Shown here piece by piece: positions 20,373 through 32,212 of a stretch of 64,000 nt of DNA. The stretch lies in NCBI GenBank assembly GCA_030144725.1, contig JASKMD010000024.1, positions 7,684,932-7,748,931 of the forward strand, written 5' to 3'. The stretch's first letter is position 1. Every line of letters starts with the position of its first letter. This DNA comes from Haematococcus lacustris. Its lineage: Eukaryota; Chlorophyta; Chlorophyceae; Chlamydomonadales; Haematococcaceae. The notes under the pieces were generated by a model. That model searched no databases and was not told the origin of the DNA. It was given only the letters and a program-made list of their open reading frames with translations. Position numbers and translations under genes: made by a program.

Positions 20373-22085
20373 TGTCTCCCTTAGCACGTGTCCCAGTATT
20401 TACCTCTTCTCTATTAGCTCCTTTTCCTTTGGTCCCCGAGTTCTCTTCTCCTAGTTTGTTTCCCTCTTTTGCTTTACGTTCAGTTCAACTCTTCGGCTTT
20501 CTACCTTTGGAGGTTGGCTTGTATCCATCCAAGCCCTGCCTCTTTAGTGTAACAACTACTACTACACGGAAACAAGCTGAACACCCGTCTGTTTTAAATG
20601 TAGCAACCCATTGCCAACCCCACTCAACTCGATCGTTGGCATACAGCACGTCCTCGCTGCCCGCCCCCTCTTCAACATAATGCACGGTGAAGCGTGGCTT
20701 TGGCGCCTGCAAATGTAGTGTAAGATTGTGATGTCTGGGTCAGGCGCTCCCAACATGGGGTTTGTAATATGCATGCAAGTATTCTCTCAATAGTGCATCG
20801 TTTTCGATAGCGTTTATCACATTGGTAGCCGCAGATCAATTCCCGTCATCTGACCATCAGCGCAAGCCATTGGAGTCTCTGCTCGCGTACTGCCACATGT
20901 GCCCGCGAACAAATCACAACGGCGAGACGAGTCTCCTTGGCACGGTGAGCCACATCGCTGTGACCCCATCTACCTAGCGTAGTGAGCTGGTTGTGCATAA
21001 ATGGAATGTCCGGCAAACACCCAACGCGATGCCTGCCGGGCGTGCAGGGCGCCTAGACGGGGTGAATGAAACATAATAGATGTGCTCACTTCCGCTGAAT
21101 ACACCATTTGGGTCGGCGCACACTGAGGTATCACCGGGTTACACCCCCCCCTCCTCCACTATGTCCTTCACTGTGTTGCACCCGTTGCACCCACAGGAAA
21201 ACGGCCACAAAATGTTTGTTCTTGACCCCTTGGCGCATTTGTTGAAATAAACCGCACGTTAAACAGCCTAGGCCTCTATCAGTTTAACATCTTCAAAGTG
21301 ACAGCATGTTCTCCAAGCAGAATCAGGGCCACGGGGCTGTGGGGTGGCTGTTGAGCTATGAAACTTTGCACGCAGGTGGATGGCATGTAGGGGAGTATAA
21401 CTCTCAGAGGAGACGAGTCCAGATTCGGTCATGGTGTGGTGTTGTGTGACTGACTGCATGGCCCTGGCCCTGAGATCGGCTAAGGGAGTTGGGGGTCACC
21501 GACCAAAGTGAGCTTTTGGCTTAGCTGAGTATGAGCGCTTGTAACAATGTCGTAGATGAGCTTAACCTAGTAAGTAGCATGTTGTAAGTCCAAATGGTCG
21601 AGCTGTGGCATTCCCCTCTAGGTATGGGGGGGAGGGGGGCTCATTGCCACATTGCCGCAACCGCTTTCCGATCCGACTGCTGCTGCTGATGCCCGTGCTC
21701 GTGTAGAGCAGCCTAAGCGACGCGGGCGGTCGCAGCGATGACTGCATGGCCCACAACGGCCCAAATTTAAAATCACTAACTTTGATGCTTTGTTGTGCAC
21801 GGCCTACTCGGTGTATGTTTATTCTGGATGGGTGAAAGGTAGCTGGCTGGGTTGGCTACATACTGAGCCAGCTAGCATTAAATTTGGCGCAGCGAGTGCA
21901 GAGTTACAGCCGTCCTACTACCAGGGGTCGGTTTACTGCCATTTTTTGAATGTTGGGAGCTCCTGAGTCTGGGGAAGGGTGAGACACTCGGGTTCACCTC
22001 CGGTCGCTGACGCCCTGGGTCGGGTTGTTATGATACCTATCCCTTGCTAAGCTACTATCAACTAAGAAGGACAAGGGTAACCTAA
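20373..22085. other. Intergenic DNA without recognised gene
   Basis: Mixed composition, less GC-rich than its surroundings. 21477-21600 resembles 59930-60050 at a low level (both contain GGCTAAGGGAG, CTGAGTATGAG, AACCTAGT.GTAGCATG in the same order), so an old dispersed repeat may lie here. No coding domain seen. Confidence 0.45.
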
Positions 22086-22097
22086 GGTGTCGCTCCT

Positions 22098-22553
22098 CTA
22101 CCGCTCTACAGGGCCGCAAGGAGGCTAGCCTCTAGCAGCTGACAGCTTTGTGTACAGCAGGAGCAGCTAGGAGTAGCAGGTGCACCGCCCACCACATACT
22201 CCTACCGCTGCCCACCCCCAACGCAACACTGAGCACCACCAGCACTCTCCCGCCATCAGGACTGCAGGGGAAGGCCACTCATGGACCCCTCAGTGTGTCA
22301 AACTGCATGCCATGTGTTCAGCCGCCACCAGCCGTTCATCGCCTGCTGCACTCAATGAGGGATTTGAGGCGGCAGCGCACTGCCTGCTGCCCTCCACTCC
22401 CCGCAGTCTCCTCCCCGTCACATGCAGCCTGACAGGCAGCGCCAGCGGTGAGCAAGGCAGCACTGAGCGCAGGCACAGCCAGGCCCCAGTGGAGGATGTG
22501 TCATGTAGGGTGCTGCATGTAGGCACCTGCTTCTGCCCCTGGCCCTGCTGACC
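22098..22553. repeat. Duplicated downstream module, copy 2
   Basis: Counterpart of 13440-13905, here placed before the upstream module of LRR copy C. Confidence 0.8.
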
Positions 22554-22789
22554 TTCACCTGCACCAGCCTGTCACACAACGCGCCCCTGGCTGCCAGGTA
22601 TCAGGAAGGACAGGGCGGCGCACGGCACGAGGGCACAGGGGCAGCCCAGGGCAGCGCTCAGCGTACGGGTTTGGCTTGCCCTGACATGGCCTGCGCCCAA
22701 CTGGCTATTGGTGATGTTGGCCCGCGCTTTGGAACGCTCGCATAAGAGTGACGCACCGCATTCCTCCACCGCGTTCGTCTAACCATCGC

Positions 22790-23010
22790 GGCGCCACACA
22801 AAACGTCACTCATCAGCAACTGCCACGCGACATCAGACAACTGGGACCTACTGGCTATCGATGAATCACTTCTTAGTGTGCTGTAGCTGTGCCTCATCAG
22901 CCCGAAGTCGGAACCTTCGCGTCACCAACCAGGCGCATCGTGAGTCGCGGTGTCCGACCAATGGTTGCGCACCAGGCTGCTACTGTTCACGGCGCGTTTG
23001 CCTTCTAGCC
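22790..23010 (+). repeat. LRR-family upstream module, copy C
   Basis: Nearly the same as 9310-9540 over about 220 bp, which makes copies A and C the younger pair in this region. Confidence 0.8.
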
Positions 23011-23416
23011 GTCAAATCACGCCACGATCCAATACCTGCTCTCCATGCTGCGTGATGCGCCCCTGCTGCCCCTCCCTTCACTGCAGAAACTGAAGGAAGC
23101 TGACCTCCTGCAGCACACAGTGCGGACCAGGAACAGCCAGGTGCGCATGACAGGCACACATCCATCTTCACCACCCACACTCGTAGCCATGCAGACTGCT
23201 GCTGCCATTTGCTACGAGCTAGAAACAGCAATGTGCGTAGAATGTGGATGCACCGCAACAAGCAAGAAGGGCTGCAGCTCATGAGGACTATGCAGGGCTT
23301 GATGCCACCACGGTGCTTGGCACCATCACCTCTACACCGCCTGCTGGGCTATTGTGTTGCCCACACTATGCAGGCTGCACCACCCGTGAGCCCCTGAAGC
23401 CCTGCAGCAGCCAGAC

Positions 23417-24616
23417 ATGGATGAGAGGTGCAGGCGCAGCCAGGGGCCTGAAGCAGGCAGTGCAACGGACACACCCTCAGCAGCAGATGTCCCTGCTCCA
23501 GCCCCCTCCCTACTGGACCTGCCTGCTGCTTTGCTGGAGGATATTGCCAGCCGGGCTGTGCAGCTGGGGGCAGCAGCAGTCCTTGCCCGCACCTGCTCAG
23601 CCCTCTTGCTGCGGGCCCTGCAACGCACCCCAGCCTTACGCATCAAGCTAGATAGCCAGGTCCTCGACCAGCTGCTTTCAGCCCGCCTGGTTGCAGCCTT
23701 GCGCACCAGGACAGGGAAGCTGGCCCTAATCTTACAGCAGCCAGAGACACAGGCCAGTGGACACTACGCTGAGGTGCTGGCCCATGTGCTGGCAGAGCTG
23801 GGCAGCTGCTCAGAAGTGGACACTTGCAAGCTGACCAGCAGTGCAGCTCCCAACCAACGACAGCCGCTAAACTGCACACCTGGTCTTGCCCAAGGCCTGC
23901 TAAACAGCTTCCCCAGCCTGACTGCGCTGTCCCTTCACGGCTACTCCGTCACCTGCAGCGGTTTGGCCAGCCTGCTCTCCCACCCACAGCTGGCCTTGCA
24001 GCTGCAGCAGCTGGACCTCACTGGCACCGCCATCCTGCAATCCCATCAGCCTGGGCCTGAGGCCATGGCCCTGGTGAACATGTTCCATGGTCTCACGCTC
24101 AAGCAGCTGAGCTTGACCGCACTAGTACTGCCTGACTTGCAGCCCCTGGCGCGCCACCTCACTGAGCTGCACCTCCAGAACTGGGAGCTGCCTTGTCTTG
24201 CATCAGCGCTTAGCCCATTGACTGAGCTGCGGCGGCTCATCATGTCTAAAAAGTACAGCCTTGCAGGCCTATCTGAGGTGTTGCAGGCGCTACCCCGGTT
24301 ACACTCACTGCACCTGCCTCAGGCCAGGGTAAGGGACCAGCGAGAGTTGGCCGCCTTGCTGGCAGCCACCCAGCTCACCTGCGTCCAGCTGGAATCAATC
24401 GCTGAGCTGACAAGCTCATGTGCGGCATCGATCTGCAGCTGGCAGCAGCTGGAGCTGACTGGGGACATGGACTGCTCTGCAGCCGCCTACCTGCCCCTGC
24501 ACTCCCTTACCCGGCCCCTGCTGATTAAGAACCTCAGAATCTGCATTAATGATGAAGGCTCCAACCAATGCCTGCAAGGTGTCAGTTTAGCTTGTGGGCC
24601 TGATGCTGAACCTTAG
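23417..24616 (+). CDS. F-box-like/LRR protein, copy C, short
   Basis: 399 residues from the conserved MDERCRRSQ start. F-box-like part LLDLPAALLEDIASRA with RTCSALLLRALQ; leucine repeats include LTALSLHGYSVTCSGLASLL, LQQLDLTGTAIL and HGLTLKQLSL. It follows copy A to about residue 385 and then ends with unrelated residues at a stop 148 bp before the GGGGC array, so about 200 residues of copy A have no counterpart. The segment at 23088-23141 encoding KLKEADLLQHTVRTRNSQ is intact. Whether the short product is made is unknown; it may be truncated by rearrangement at the repeat. Confidence 0.7.
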   Translation: MDERCRRSQGPEAGSATDTPSAADVPAPAPSLLDLPAALLEDIASRAVQLGAAAVLARTCSALLLRALQRTPALRIKLDSQVLDQLLSARLVAALRTRTGKLALILQQPETQASGHYAEVLAHVLAELGSCSEVDTCKLTSSAAPNQRQPLNCTPGLAQGLLNSFPSLTALSLHGYSVTCSGLASLLSHPQLALQLQQLDLTGTAILQSHQPGPEAMALVNMFHGLTLKQLSLTALVLPDLQPLARHLTELHLQNWELPCLASALSPLTELRRLIMSKKYSLAGLSEVLQALPRLHSLHLPQARVRDQRELAALLAATQLTCVQLESIAELTSSCAASICSWQQLELTGDMDCSAAAYLPLHSLTRPLLIKNLRICINDEGSNQCLQGVSLACGPDAEP

Positions 24617-24763
24617 TAACCACAACTTCACATATATTGAGGTGCCCCAGTCGTTGTGTTGCTTAGGCTACACAGATGTTTCTTTGTGGTATGTGGCTGA
24701 TCTGCATGCTGCTGACGTTCCAGCACTGGCCTCAATGTGCCATGCCTGCACCCCCTTGTCTTC

Positions 24764-27484
24764 GGGGCGGGGCGGGGCGGGGCGGGGCGGCGGGGCGGGG
24801 CGGGGCGGCGGCGCGGGGCGGGGCGGCGGCGCGGGGCGGGGCGGGGCGGGGCGGGGCGGGGCGGGGCGGGGCGGGGCGGGGCGGGGCGGGGCGGGGCGGG
24901 GCGGGGCGGGGCGGGGCGGGGCGGGGCGGGGCGGGGCGGGGCGGGGCGGGGCGGGGCGGGGCGGGGCGGGGCGGGGCGGGGCGGGGCGGGGCGGGGCGGG
25001 GCGGGGCGGGGCGGGGCGGGGCGGGGCGGGGCGGGGCGGGGCGGGGCGGGGCGGGGCGGGGCGGGGCGGGGCGGGGCGGGGCGGGGCGGGGCGGGGCGGG
25101 GCGGGGCGGGGCGGGGCGGGGCGGGGCGGGGCGGGGCGGGGCGGGGCGGGGCGGGGCGGGGCGGGGCGGGGCGGGGCGGGGCGGGGCGGGGCGGGGCGGG
25201 GCGGGGCGGGGCGGGGCGGGGCGGGGCGGGGCGGGGCGGGGCGGGGCGGGGCGGGGCGGGGCGGGGCGGGGCGGGGCGGGGCGGGGCGGGGCGGGGCGGG
25301 GCGGGGCGGGGCGGGGCGGGGCGGGGCGGGGCGGGGCGGGGCGGGGCGGGGCGGGGCGGGGCGGGGCGGGGCGGGGCGGGGCGGGGCGGGGCGGGGCGGG
25401 GCGGGGCGGGGCGGGGCGGGGCGGGGCGGGGCGGGGCGGGGCGGGGCGGGGCGGGGCGGGGCGGGGCGGGGCGGGGCGGGGCGGGGCGGGGCGGGGCGGG
25501 GCGGGGCGGGGCGGGGCGGGGCGGGGCGGGGCGGGGCGGGGCGGGGCGGGGCGGGGCGGGGCGGGGCGGGGCGGGGCGGGGCGGGGCGGGGCGGGGCGGG
25601 GCGGGGCGGGGCGGGGCGGGGCGGGGCGGGGCGGGGCGGGGCGGGGCGGGGCGGGGCGGGGCGGGGCGGGGCGGGGCGGGGCGGGGCGGGGCGGGGCGGG
25701 GCGGGGCGGGGCGGGGCGGGGCGGGGCGGGGCGGGGCGGGGCGGGGCGGGGCGGGGCGGGGCGGGGCGGGGCGGGGCGGGGCGGGGCGGGGCGGGGCGGG
25801 GCGGGGCGGGGCGGGGCGGGGCGGGGCGGGGCGGGGCGGGGCGGGGCGGGGCGGGGCGGGGCGGGGCGGGGCGGGGCGGGGCGGGGCGGGGCGGGGCGGG
25901 GCGGGGCGGGGCGGGGCGGGGCGGGGCGGGGCGGGGCGGGGCGGGGCGGGGCGGGGCGGGGCGGGGCGGGGCGGGGCGGGGCGGGGCGGGGCGGGGCGGG
26001 GCGGGGCGGGGCGGGGCGGGGCGGGGCGGGGCGGGGCGGGGCGGGGCGGGGCGGGGCGGGGCGGGGCGGGGCGGGGCGGGGCGGGGCGGGGCGGGGCGGG
26101 GCGGGGCGGGGCGGGGCGGGGCGGGGCGGGGCGGGGCGGGGCGGGGCGGGGCGGGGCGGGGCGGGGCGGGGCGGGGCGGGGCGGGGCGGGGCGGGGCGGG
26201 GCGGGGCGGGGCGGGGCGGGGCGGGGCGGGGCGGGGCGGGGCGGGGCGGGGCGGGGCGGGGCGGGGCGGGGCGGGGCGGGGCGGGGCGGGGCGGGGCGGG
26301 GCGGGGCGGGGCGGGGCGGGGCGGGGCGGGGCGGGGCGGGGCGGGGCGGGGCGGGGCGGGGCGGGGCGGGGCGGGGCGGGGCGGGGCGGGGCGGGGCGGG
26401 GCGGGGCGGGGCGGGGCGGGGCGGGGCGGGGCGGGGCGGGGCGGGGCGGGGCGGGGCGGGGCGGGGCGGGGCGGGGCGGGGCGGGGCGGGGCGGGGCGGG
26501 GCGGGGCGGGGCGGGGCGGGGCGGGGCGGGGCGGGGCGGGGCGGGGCGGGGCGGGGCGGGGCGGGGCGGGGCGGGGCGGGGCGGGGCGGGGCGGGGCGGG
26601 GCGGGGCGGGGCGGGGCGGGGCGGGGCGGGGCGGGGCGGGGCGGGGCGGGGCGGGGCGGGGCGGGGCGGGGCGGGGCGGGGCGGGGCGGGGCGGGGCGGG
26701 GCGGGGCGGGGCGGGGCGGGGCGGGGCGGGGCGGGGCGGGGCGGGGCGGGGCGGGGCGGGGCGGGGCGGGGCGGGGCGGGGCGGGGCGGGGCGGGGCGGG
26801 GCGGGGCGGGGCGGGGCGGGGCGGGGCGGGGCGGGGCGGGGCGGGGCGGGGCGGGGCGGGGCGGGGCGGGGCGGGGCGGGGCGGGGCGGGGCGGGGCGGG
26901 GCGGGGCGGGGCGGGGCGGGGCGGGGCGGGGCGGGGCGGGGCGGGGCGGGGCGGGGCGGGGCGGGGCGGGGCGGGGCGGGGCGGGGCGGGGCGGGGCGGG
27001 GCGGGGCGGGGCGGGGCGGGGCGGGGCGGGGCGGGGCGGGGCGGGGCGGGGCGGGGCGGGGCGGGGCGGGGCGGGGCGGGGCGGGGCGGGGCGGGGCGGG
27101 GCGGGGCGGGGCGGGGCGGGGCGGGGCGGGGCGGGGCGGGGCGGGGCGGGGCGGGGCGGGGCGGGGCGGGGCGGGGCGGGGCGGGGCGGGGCGGGGCGGG
27201 GCGGGGCGGGGCGGGGCGGGGCGGGGCGGGGCGGGGCGGGGCGGGGCGGGGCGGGGCGGGGCGGGGCGGGGCGGGGCGGGGCGGGGCGGGGCGGGGCGGG
27301 GCGGGGCGGGGCGGGGCGGGGCGGCGGCGGCGGCGCGGCGCGGGGCGGGGCGGGGCGGGGCGGGGCGGGGCGGGGCGGGGCGGGGCGGGGCGGGGCGGGG
27401 CGGGGCGGGGCGGGGCGGGGCGGGGCGGGGCGGGGCGGGGCGGGGCGGGGCGGGGCGGGGCGGGGCGGGGCGGGGCGGGGCGGG
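24764..27484. repeat. 2.7-kb (GGGGC)n array
   Basis: About 540 head-to-tail GGGGC units, essentially perfect. Irregular units occur only near the two edges: GGCGGGGC and GGCGGCGC variants at 24790-24840, and a GGC-triplet run at 27322-27342. With this period all frames on both strands stay open for about 900 codons, but these frames are artefacts of the repeat. Four-G tracts every five bases would favour G-quadruplexes on the plus strand. Array length in the real genome may differ from the assembly. Confidence 0.98.
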
Positions 27485-27886
27485 CATGCTTGTGTGCATG
27501 GTTTGTGCTAGCATATGCAAGCTGTAACAGCTCAGCCTGTGCAGCCCGTCCAGCACAGTCTCTTGCACCAGCAGTACCCACAACATCAGGCGGCCACTAG
27601 CCGTTAACACATTGAACAGAATAAATGGCAGCGGCTCGTCATTAGCTTGGCTCCTGACACCTGTACAAGTTCGGCTTAGTGCATGCAACCTTTATCAAAC
27701 CGTCGCATTTGTCCAGTTGACAAGGTCTGTAGCTGTGTGGTGCTCAGTGACCGCTGGTGATACGCAGGTAGCCACACTGCCGCGACTGCCACGACTGCTG
27801 CGGCAGCCTTCAGGGTGATGATCACAGCATATGTACTCGCCTAGTAGCACGCTTTAGCCGTGGCTAGCACGCATGACTGCGGGAAG
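27485..27886. other. Spacer between GGGGC array and truB
   Basis: Presumed promoter and leader of the next gene. No TATA box or other known site stood out. Confidence 0.4.
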
Positions 27887-30800
27887 ATGAAACGAGCCAG
27901 CTTAGCCTCGCACCACTCTGCCAACTGCGGCAGCAGCTCAGCGCCAGGCTTGGCTCTGCCAGTGCACCTGCCTGGCAGGACAGCAAAAGTAGGCAGGCCT
28001 CTGAGCTACCTGGCAGCTGAGGGGCTGAGGACTAGGCAGCAGCAGCACGCCCCAGCAGCATACCCACAGCTGCGTCTGCGTTCAGAGAGATTTAGGACAG
28101 GCTCCAAGCCTGGGCAAAGACTATGGCGCCAACCACAGAGGGAAGCAACAACCACTGAAGAAGACCACCTAAGCCCTATCCTGGAGCAAGGGTCAGGCCA
28201 GGCCGTGCCAGCCCCCCGCTCCGCTGCCAGTGCCGCCTGGCGACAGCTAGGACCCAGCTTCCTCACAGCTGCCTGGGGCCTGCCCACACCCACCCCCCCT
28301 GCCCCCTTTCCCCCAATCAACCCTGCCGCCCGCCCCGACAGCAGCCTGGACTGGACCTTTGACGAGGAGGCGGAGGCGGAGGACTCAGCAGCGCTGCGCC
28401 TGGTGGAGCAGTCGCGGCTGACACGGTGAGGGTCAGGGTCGCACCACCCACCCACTCATCCACCCGCCCACCTGCCCACCCACCTGCCCACCCACCTACC
28501 TGCCCACTCACCCACCTGCTTGCCCATACATCGGGGTTGGGCTTATGCCGGGGGTTGCCCAGGCGGGTGCTACCCAGAGGGGGTGCCCAGGGTGCGGGCA
28601 GGTGTTGAGGCTTCTGGGGAGGCCAGGGTGCAGGCGGGTGGCGCCCAGGAGGAGTGCTCCAGGCAGCGTGGAGTGGAGGGGTGCAGGTCGGGGCTGGCCT
28701 CAGGATGGGGAGCAAAGGGGTACTGGGGTTGAGGGAGCTAGGGGCAGGTGGAGCGGGTGCAGGGCGGGGGTGGGCACAGCCAGGAGCCCTGAGGGCGGTG
28801 GCACAGGGATGGAGATGAGGCAGGGCAGTAGGCGGTCATGCGCTGGTGCCTGGGGCTTTAGGCATGAGGGGTGTGGGATAGAGGCTGACTAGCTGCAAGG
28901 GGCGCCTGGAGAACTACTGCCTTGGGCTCTGAGCATGAGAGGTGCGGGAGAGGAGGGGCTGACTAACTGCAAGGGCGTGTGCAGGGGACAGCTCAGCGGA
29001 CGTGATGGATCACTGGGCTGGTGCCACAACAGCCATGCCAGCAGCCTCCTAAGGGTTGAGGTTCCTGAGGGCGCCTGGGAGACCTCTAGCTCTAGCACAC
29101 TGCAGCCCATTCAGCAGGGTGAGGCTCCCAGTGCCGCCGGTGCTCAGGCGGGTGCTACATAGGGAGGGCGCCCAGGGAAGCTGAGTGTGTCAGGGGCAGT
29201 GTTCCACACAGCAGTGAGGGAGTGAGGCAAATGGCTGTGAGTACCCCATGCTGTGCCTCACACTCTGAGCACACTTTGAGCCTTGGCTGGCATGGGATCA
29301 ACTAGGGCAGCTCAGCACAGCAGTGCCCTAGATCAGATGCGCCTAGGCTTGAGCATTCCTTAGACTGGGCTGCCCTGCTGCTCAAGCCTGTGATGTGCAC
29401 CGCCTCCCCTCCCCTCCCTCTTCCCCCCACTCCCTGCTCCTTGTTTCCACTCACACCCCTGCTCCTCCTCCCTCCGGCTGCAGTCAGCGTGCCCAGGTGG
29501 CTGCCCTGCCCCCCAAGCCCACCGTCATTACCCGGCTGCCGGAGCACTTGGCCCAGCCTGTGCTGCGCAACGCCCTGCTGCTGCTGGACAAGCCGGCAGA
29601 CTGGTCCTCAGAGGAGGTCACCAGGTCAGCAGGGCAGGCACACACACAGTCACAGCCAGGGGTCAGGGTCGGGGTCAAGGTCAGGGGTCATGGTCAGGGT
29701 TGGGGGGAGGGAGGGGGGGCCTGGGGGTCAGGGGTCAGGGGTCAGGAGCTAGGGGTCAAGGGGCCAGGGCACTGGGTCAGGGTTGGGGGTCAGGGTAAGG
29801 TCCAAGGGTGCTGTAGCTTACAGGACACCCACCCACGGTCAGGGTTGTTTGTTCAGGTCTAGGTTCAAGTTGCAACACATCCTCCCCACCCCAGCCCTAT
29901 AGCCCCAACATGGCATCATACCCCAGCCGGCCATGGTTGGTAGCCTGTGCCCAGCCGACTGAACACCAGCCAGGTCATCAGCGGCTGGTGTGGCGGGAGT
30001 GCATGGGCAGGGAGGCTGGTGCAGTATGGTGTGGGAGGTTTGGCTGCAGGGCGCTGCGGTGGTCCCTCAAGCTGCCTCGCCAGGGCCAGGACTGCCAGGT
30101 GAGGGGCAGGGGCAGGGGCAGGGGCAGGGGCAGGGGCAGGGGCAGGGGCAGGGGCAGGGGCAGGGGCAGGGGCAGGGGCAGGGGCAGGGGCCATTGAGAC
30201 TGGGTCATCGTGGCACCCTCTGGCAACGAGCTCTAGCTTAACAGGAGTCAGTGCCTTCAACACTCTGGCCTCTCTATGGGCCCCTTGCACCTGAGCTCAC
30301 TGCCTAGGATCCAATGCTGTCACAGGCGCCTCCTGCTGCACTCCGCCCTGCCTGTCCTACTGCACCCCCTGCCACCTCTGGCTCACCCCTGCCCACACAC
30401 CTGCGCGCGCTGCCTGCCTGCCTTGCTGACACTGCAGGTGGGCTACGTGGGCAGCCTGGAGCCAGGCGCATCCGGCCTCATGGTGCTGCTGATGGGCAAG
30501 GTGGGCACCCACCTGACTTGCACCCATACACACCCGTTACGCTAGGCTGTGCGACCGGCCATCGGCCAATGGCAGTGTGAGCCTCATGCATGGCACCTGG
30601 CACCATGTGCCTGTGTGTCTGTCACCTCCCCACCTCACCTGCCCACCTGCCCCTCATGCATGCCCAGCAGCTAGCAGATGAGGTTGCCTCTTATCTGGGA
30701 GCGCTGCTGCACCATGAAGCTCCTGCTTCTTTTTCGATTTCCCCAGCCTTAGTTTATTAACCCAACTGGCCAACCCTTGCAACTGCTACGCTTCCTTGAC

Positions 30801-32027
30801 CACAGCTGTATGTCCGCACTGACTTGTGTGCCACCACACCCTGCCTCCAGGCCACTGCCCTGGCTCGCCTGGTGCGCGCCACGCCCACACGCTACACCGG
30901 GCTGGTGCGGCTGGGTACCAGCACCGACACCTACGACTCGCGCGGCAAGGTCACGTCGCAGGCGCCCACGTCACACATCACGGATGCCGCCATCGCGGAG
31001 GTGGCGACACGTTTCACCGGCGAAGGACTGCAGGCGCGTCGGCTGCGTTGGTGCAGCGCACGAAACGCTTGCCTATGCGCTTGGCCGTCTGCCTCCACGC
31101 GTGCCTGCACCTGTGCGCTGTTGTTCCCTTTCGCCTCGGCGCAGGTCCCTCCGCTCATCACAGCCATCAAACTGAGGGGCCGGCCAGTCTATGAGCTCAC
31201 CCGCAAGCGCCCTTCCAAGCAGCTGTGAGTGCAGGCACCCACACTGCGCCTCCCTGCTCCAGCTCCTCCCGGAGGTACTCCATATGGCTATGTGGACATT
31301 CAAGTCCTGTCTATTTATACCTACTGCCTACTTTGTGGGGCCCTGGTCTCGCCTTGCCTCGCTTTGCCTTGCCTGCCCTGCCCCTTGGCACCCGACATGG
31401 TACCTCAAGCGAGTATAGAGCTTGGGCTTGGGGAAGGTCGCGTCCATGGCACGACACGCATCGCATGGCGAGCATACGGTTGTGTGCCGGCCCAGGTTGC
31501 GTCGCCGGTGCTTGCATCCAGGCAGCCCCAGGCGGTGCATATCAGCCACCTCCACCTGAGCCGAGCCGAGCCCGGGAGCCGCGACCTGCAGCTGGACGTG
31601 ACTTTCTCACGCACTGGCTTTCCCAGGGTGCGCAAACGCGTGAGGGCACGAGGGCTGCGCGAGGACAGTAGTCCCCAACACGCTTGCACGTCTGCAGCAG
31701 GATCGTTGCGGCAGATGCGGCAGGTTGTCGCCGACGACGTAACTTGCAGGTTGTACTCCGCGCAGGTTTGCAATGTTGCGTTGCGGCAGATTGCGTACTG
31801 CCGACGCCGTATCTTGCAGGGTAATGTTCGCGCAGGTGTGCGATGTAGCCGGGTGTGTCGCTGCTGTCGCTTTGCAGTCGCTCGCCCACGACGTTGGACT
31901 CGCACTGGGCTGCGGCGCGCACCTGGCCCAGCTTCGGCGTGAAAGTGTCGGCGGTTTCAGTGTTGATGACGCCTGGACATTGGATGCATTTATGCCTGCC
32001 GCCAGGAAGTTCGCGAAGAACAAGTAA
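27887..32027 (+). CDS. truB: TruB-family tRNA pseudouridine synthase, eight exons
   Basis: Exons 27887-28425, 29484-29624, 30050-30098, 30438-30500, 30851-31033, 31145-31224, 31522-31627, 31878-32027. They join in phase to 1,311 nt (436 residues). TruB makes pseudouridine-55 in the tRNA T-loop. The first ~190 residues are low-complexity and could include an organelle transit peptide. The core then follows TruB: LLLDKPADWSSEEV, VGYVGSLEPGASGLMVLL, RYTGLVRLGTSTDTYD, VPPLITAIKLRGRPVYEL, FSRTGFPRSLAHDVGLALG, HLAQLRRESVGGFSV. The catalytic Asp of the GTLDP motif is Glu (GAG) here, and the preceding His is Tyr; the late active-site Arg is kept. One intron has a GC donor (after 31033). A TGTAA polyadenylation-type signal lies at 32060. 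Start at 27887 is the first in-frame ATG. Family assignment is firm; activity is in doubt. Confidence 0.92.
30103..30191. repeat. (GGGGCA)n array in a truB intron
   Basis: About fifteen hexamer units directly after the splice donor of the third exon. Confidence 0.95.
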
Positions 32028-32212
32028 TGATTGCGATTGGCCTGCTGGTGGCCGACGGTTGTAAAACCACACAGAGGATCTGCTAACTAGTGTACTAGCT
32101 GTCTTTTTCACCCATCCACGGAGCTACCGACTCCATGATTATCATATGCAGCATGGCCCATCCCATCCATCCAGTCAGTGAAACTGAGCGGATGCCGGTG
32201 GTTCTCAGCCTA

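Noticed and set aside
19847..20454. Series of 78-residue open frames spaced 95 bp apart
   Set aside because: Identical shadows of the 95-bp minisatellite.
24594..27688. Open frames of 900-1,000 codons encoding Gly-Ala-Gly-Arg or Ala-Pro-Pro-Arg-Pro repeats on both strands
   Set aside because: All frames are open because of the perfect GGGGC array; no independent coding signal.
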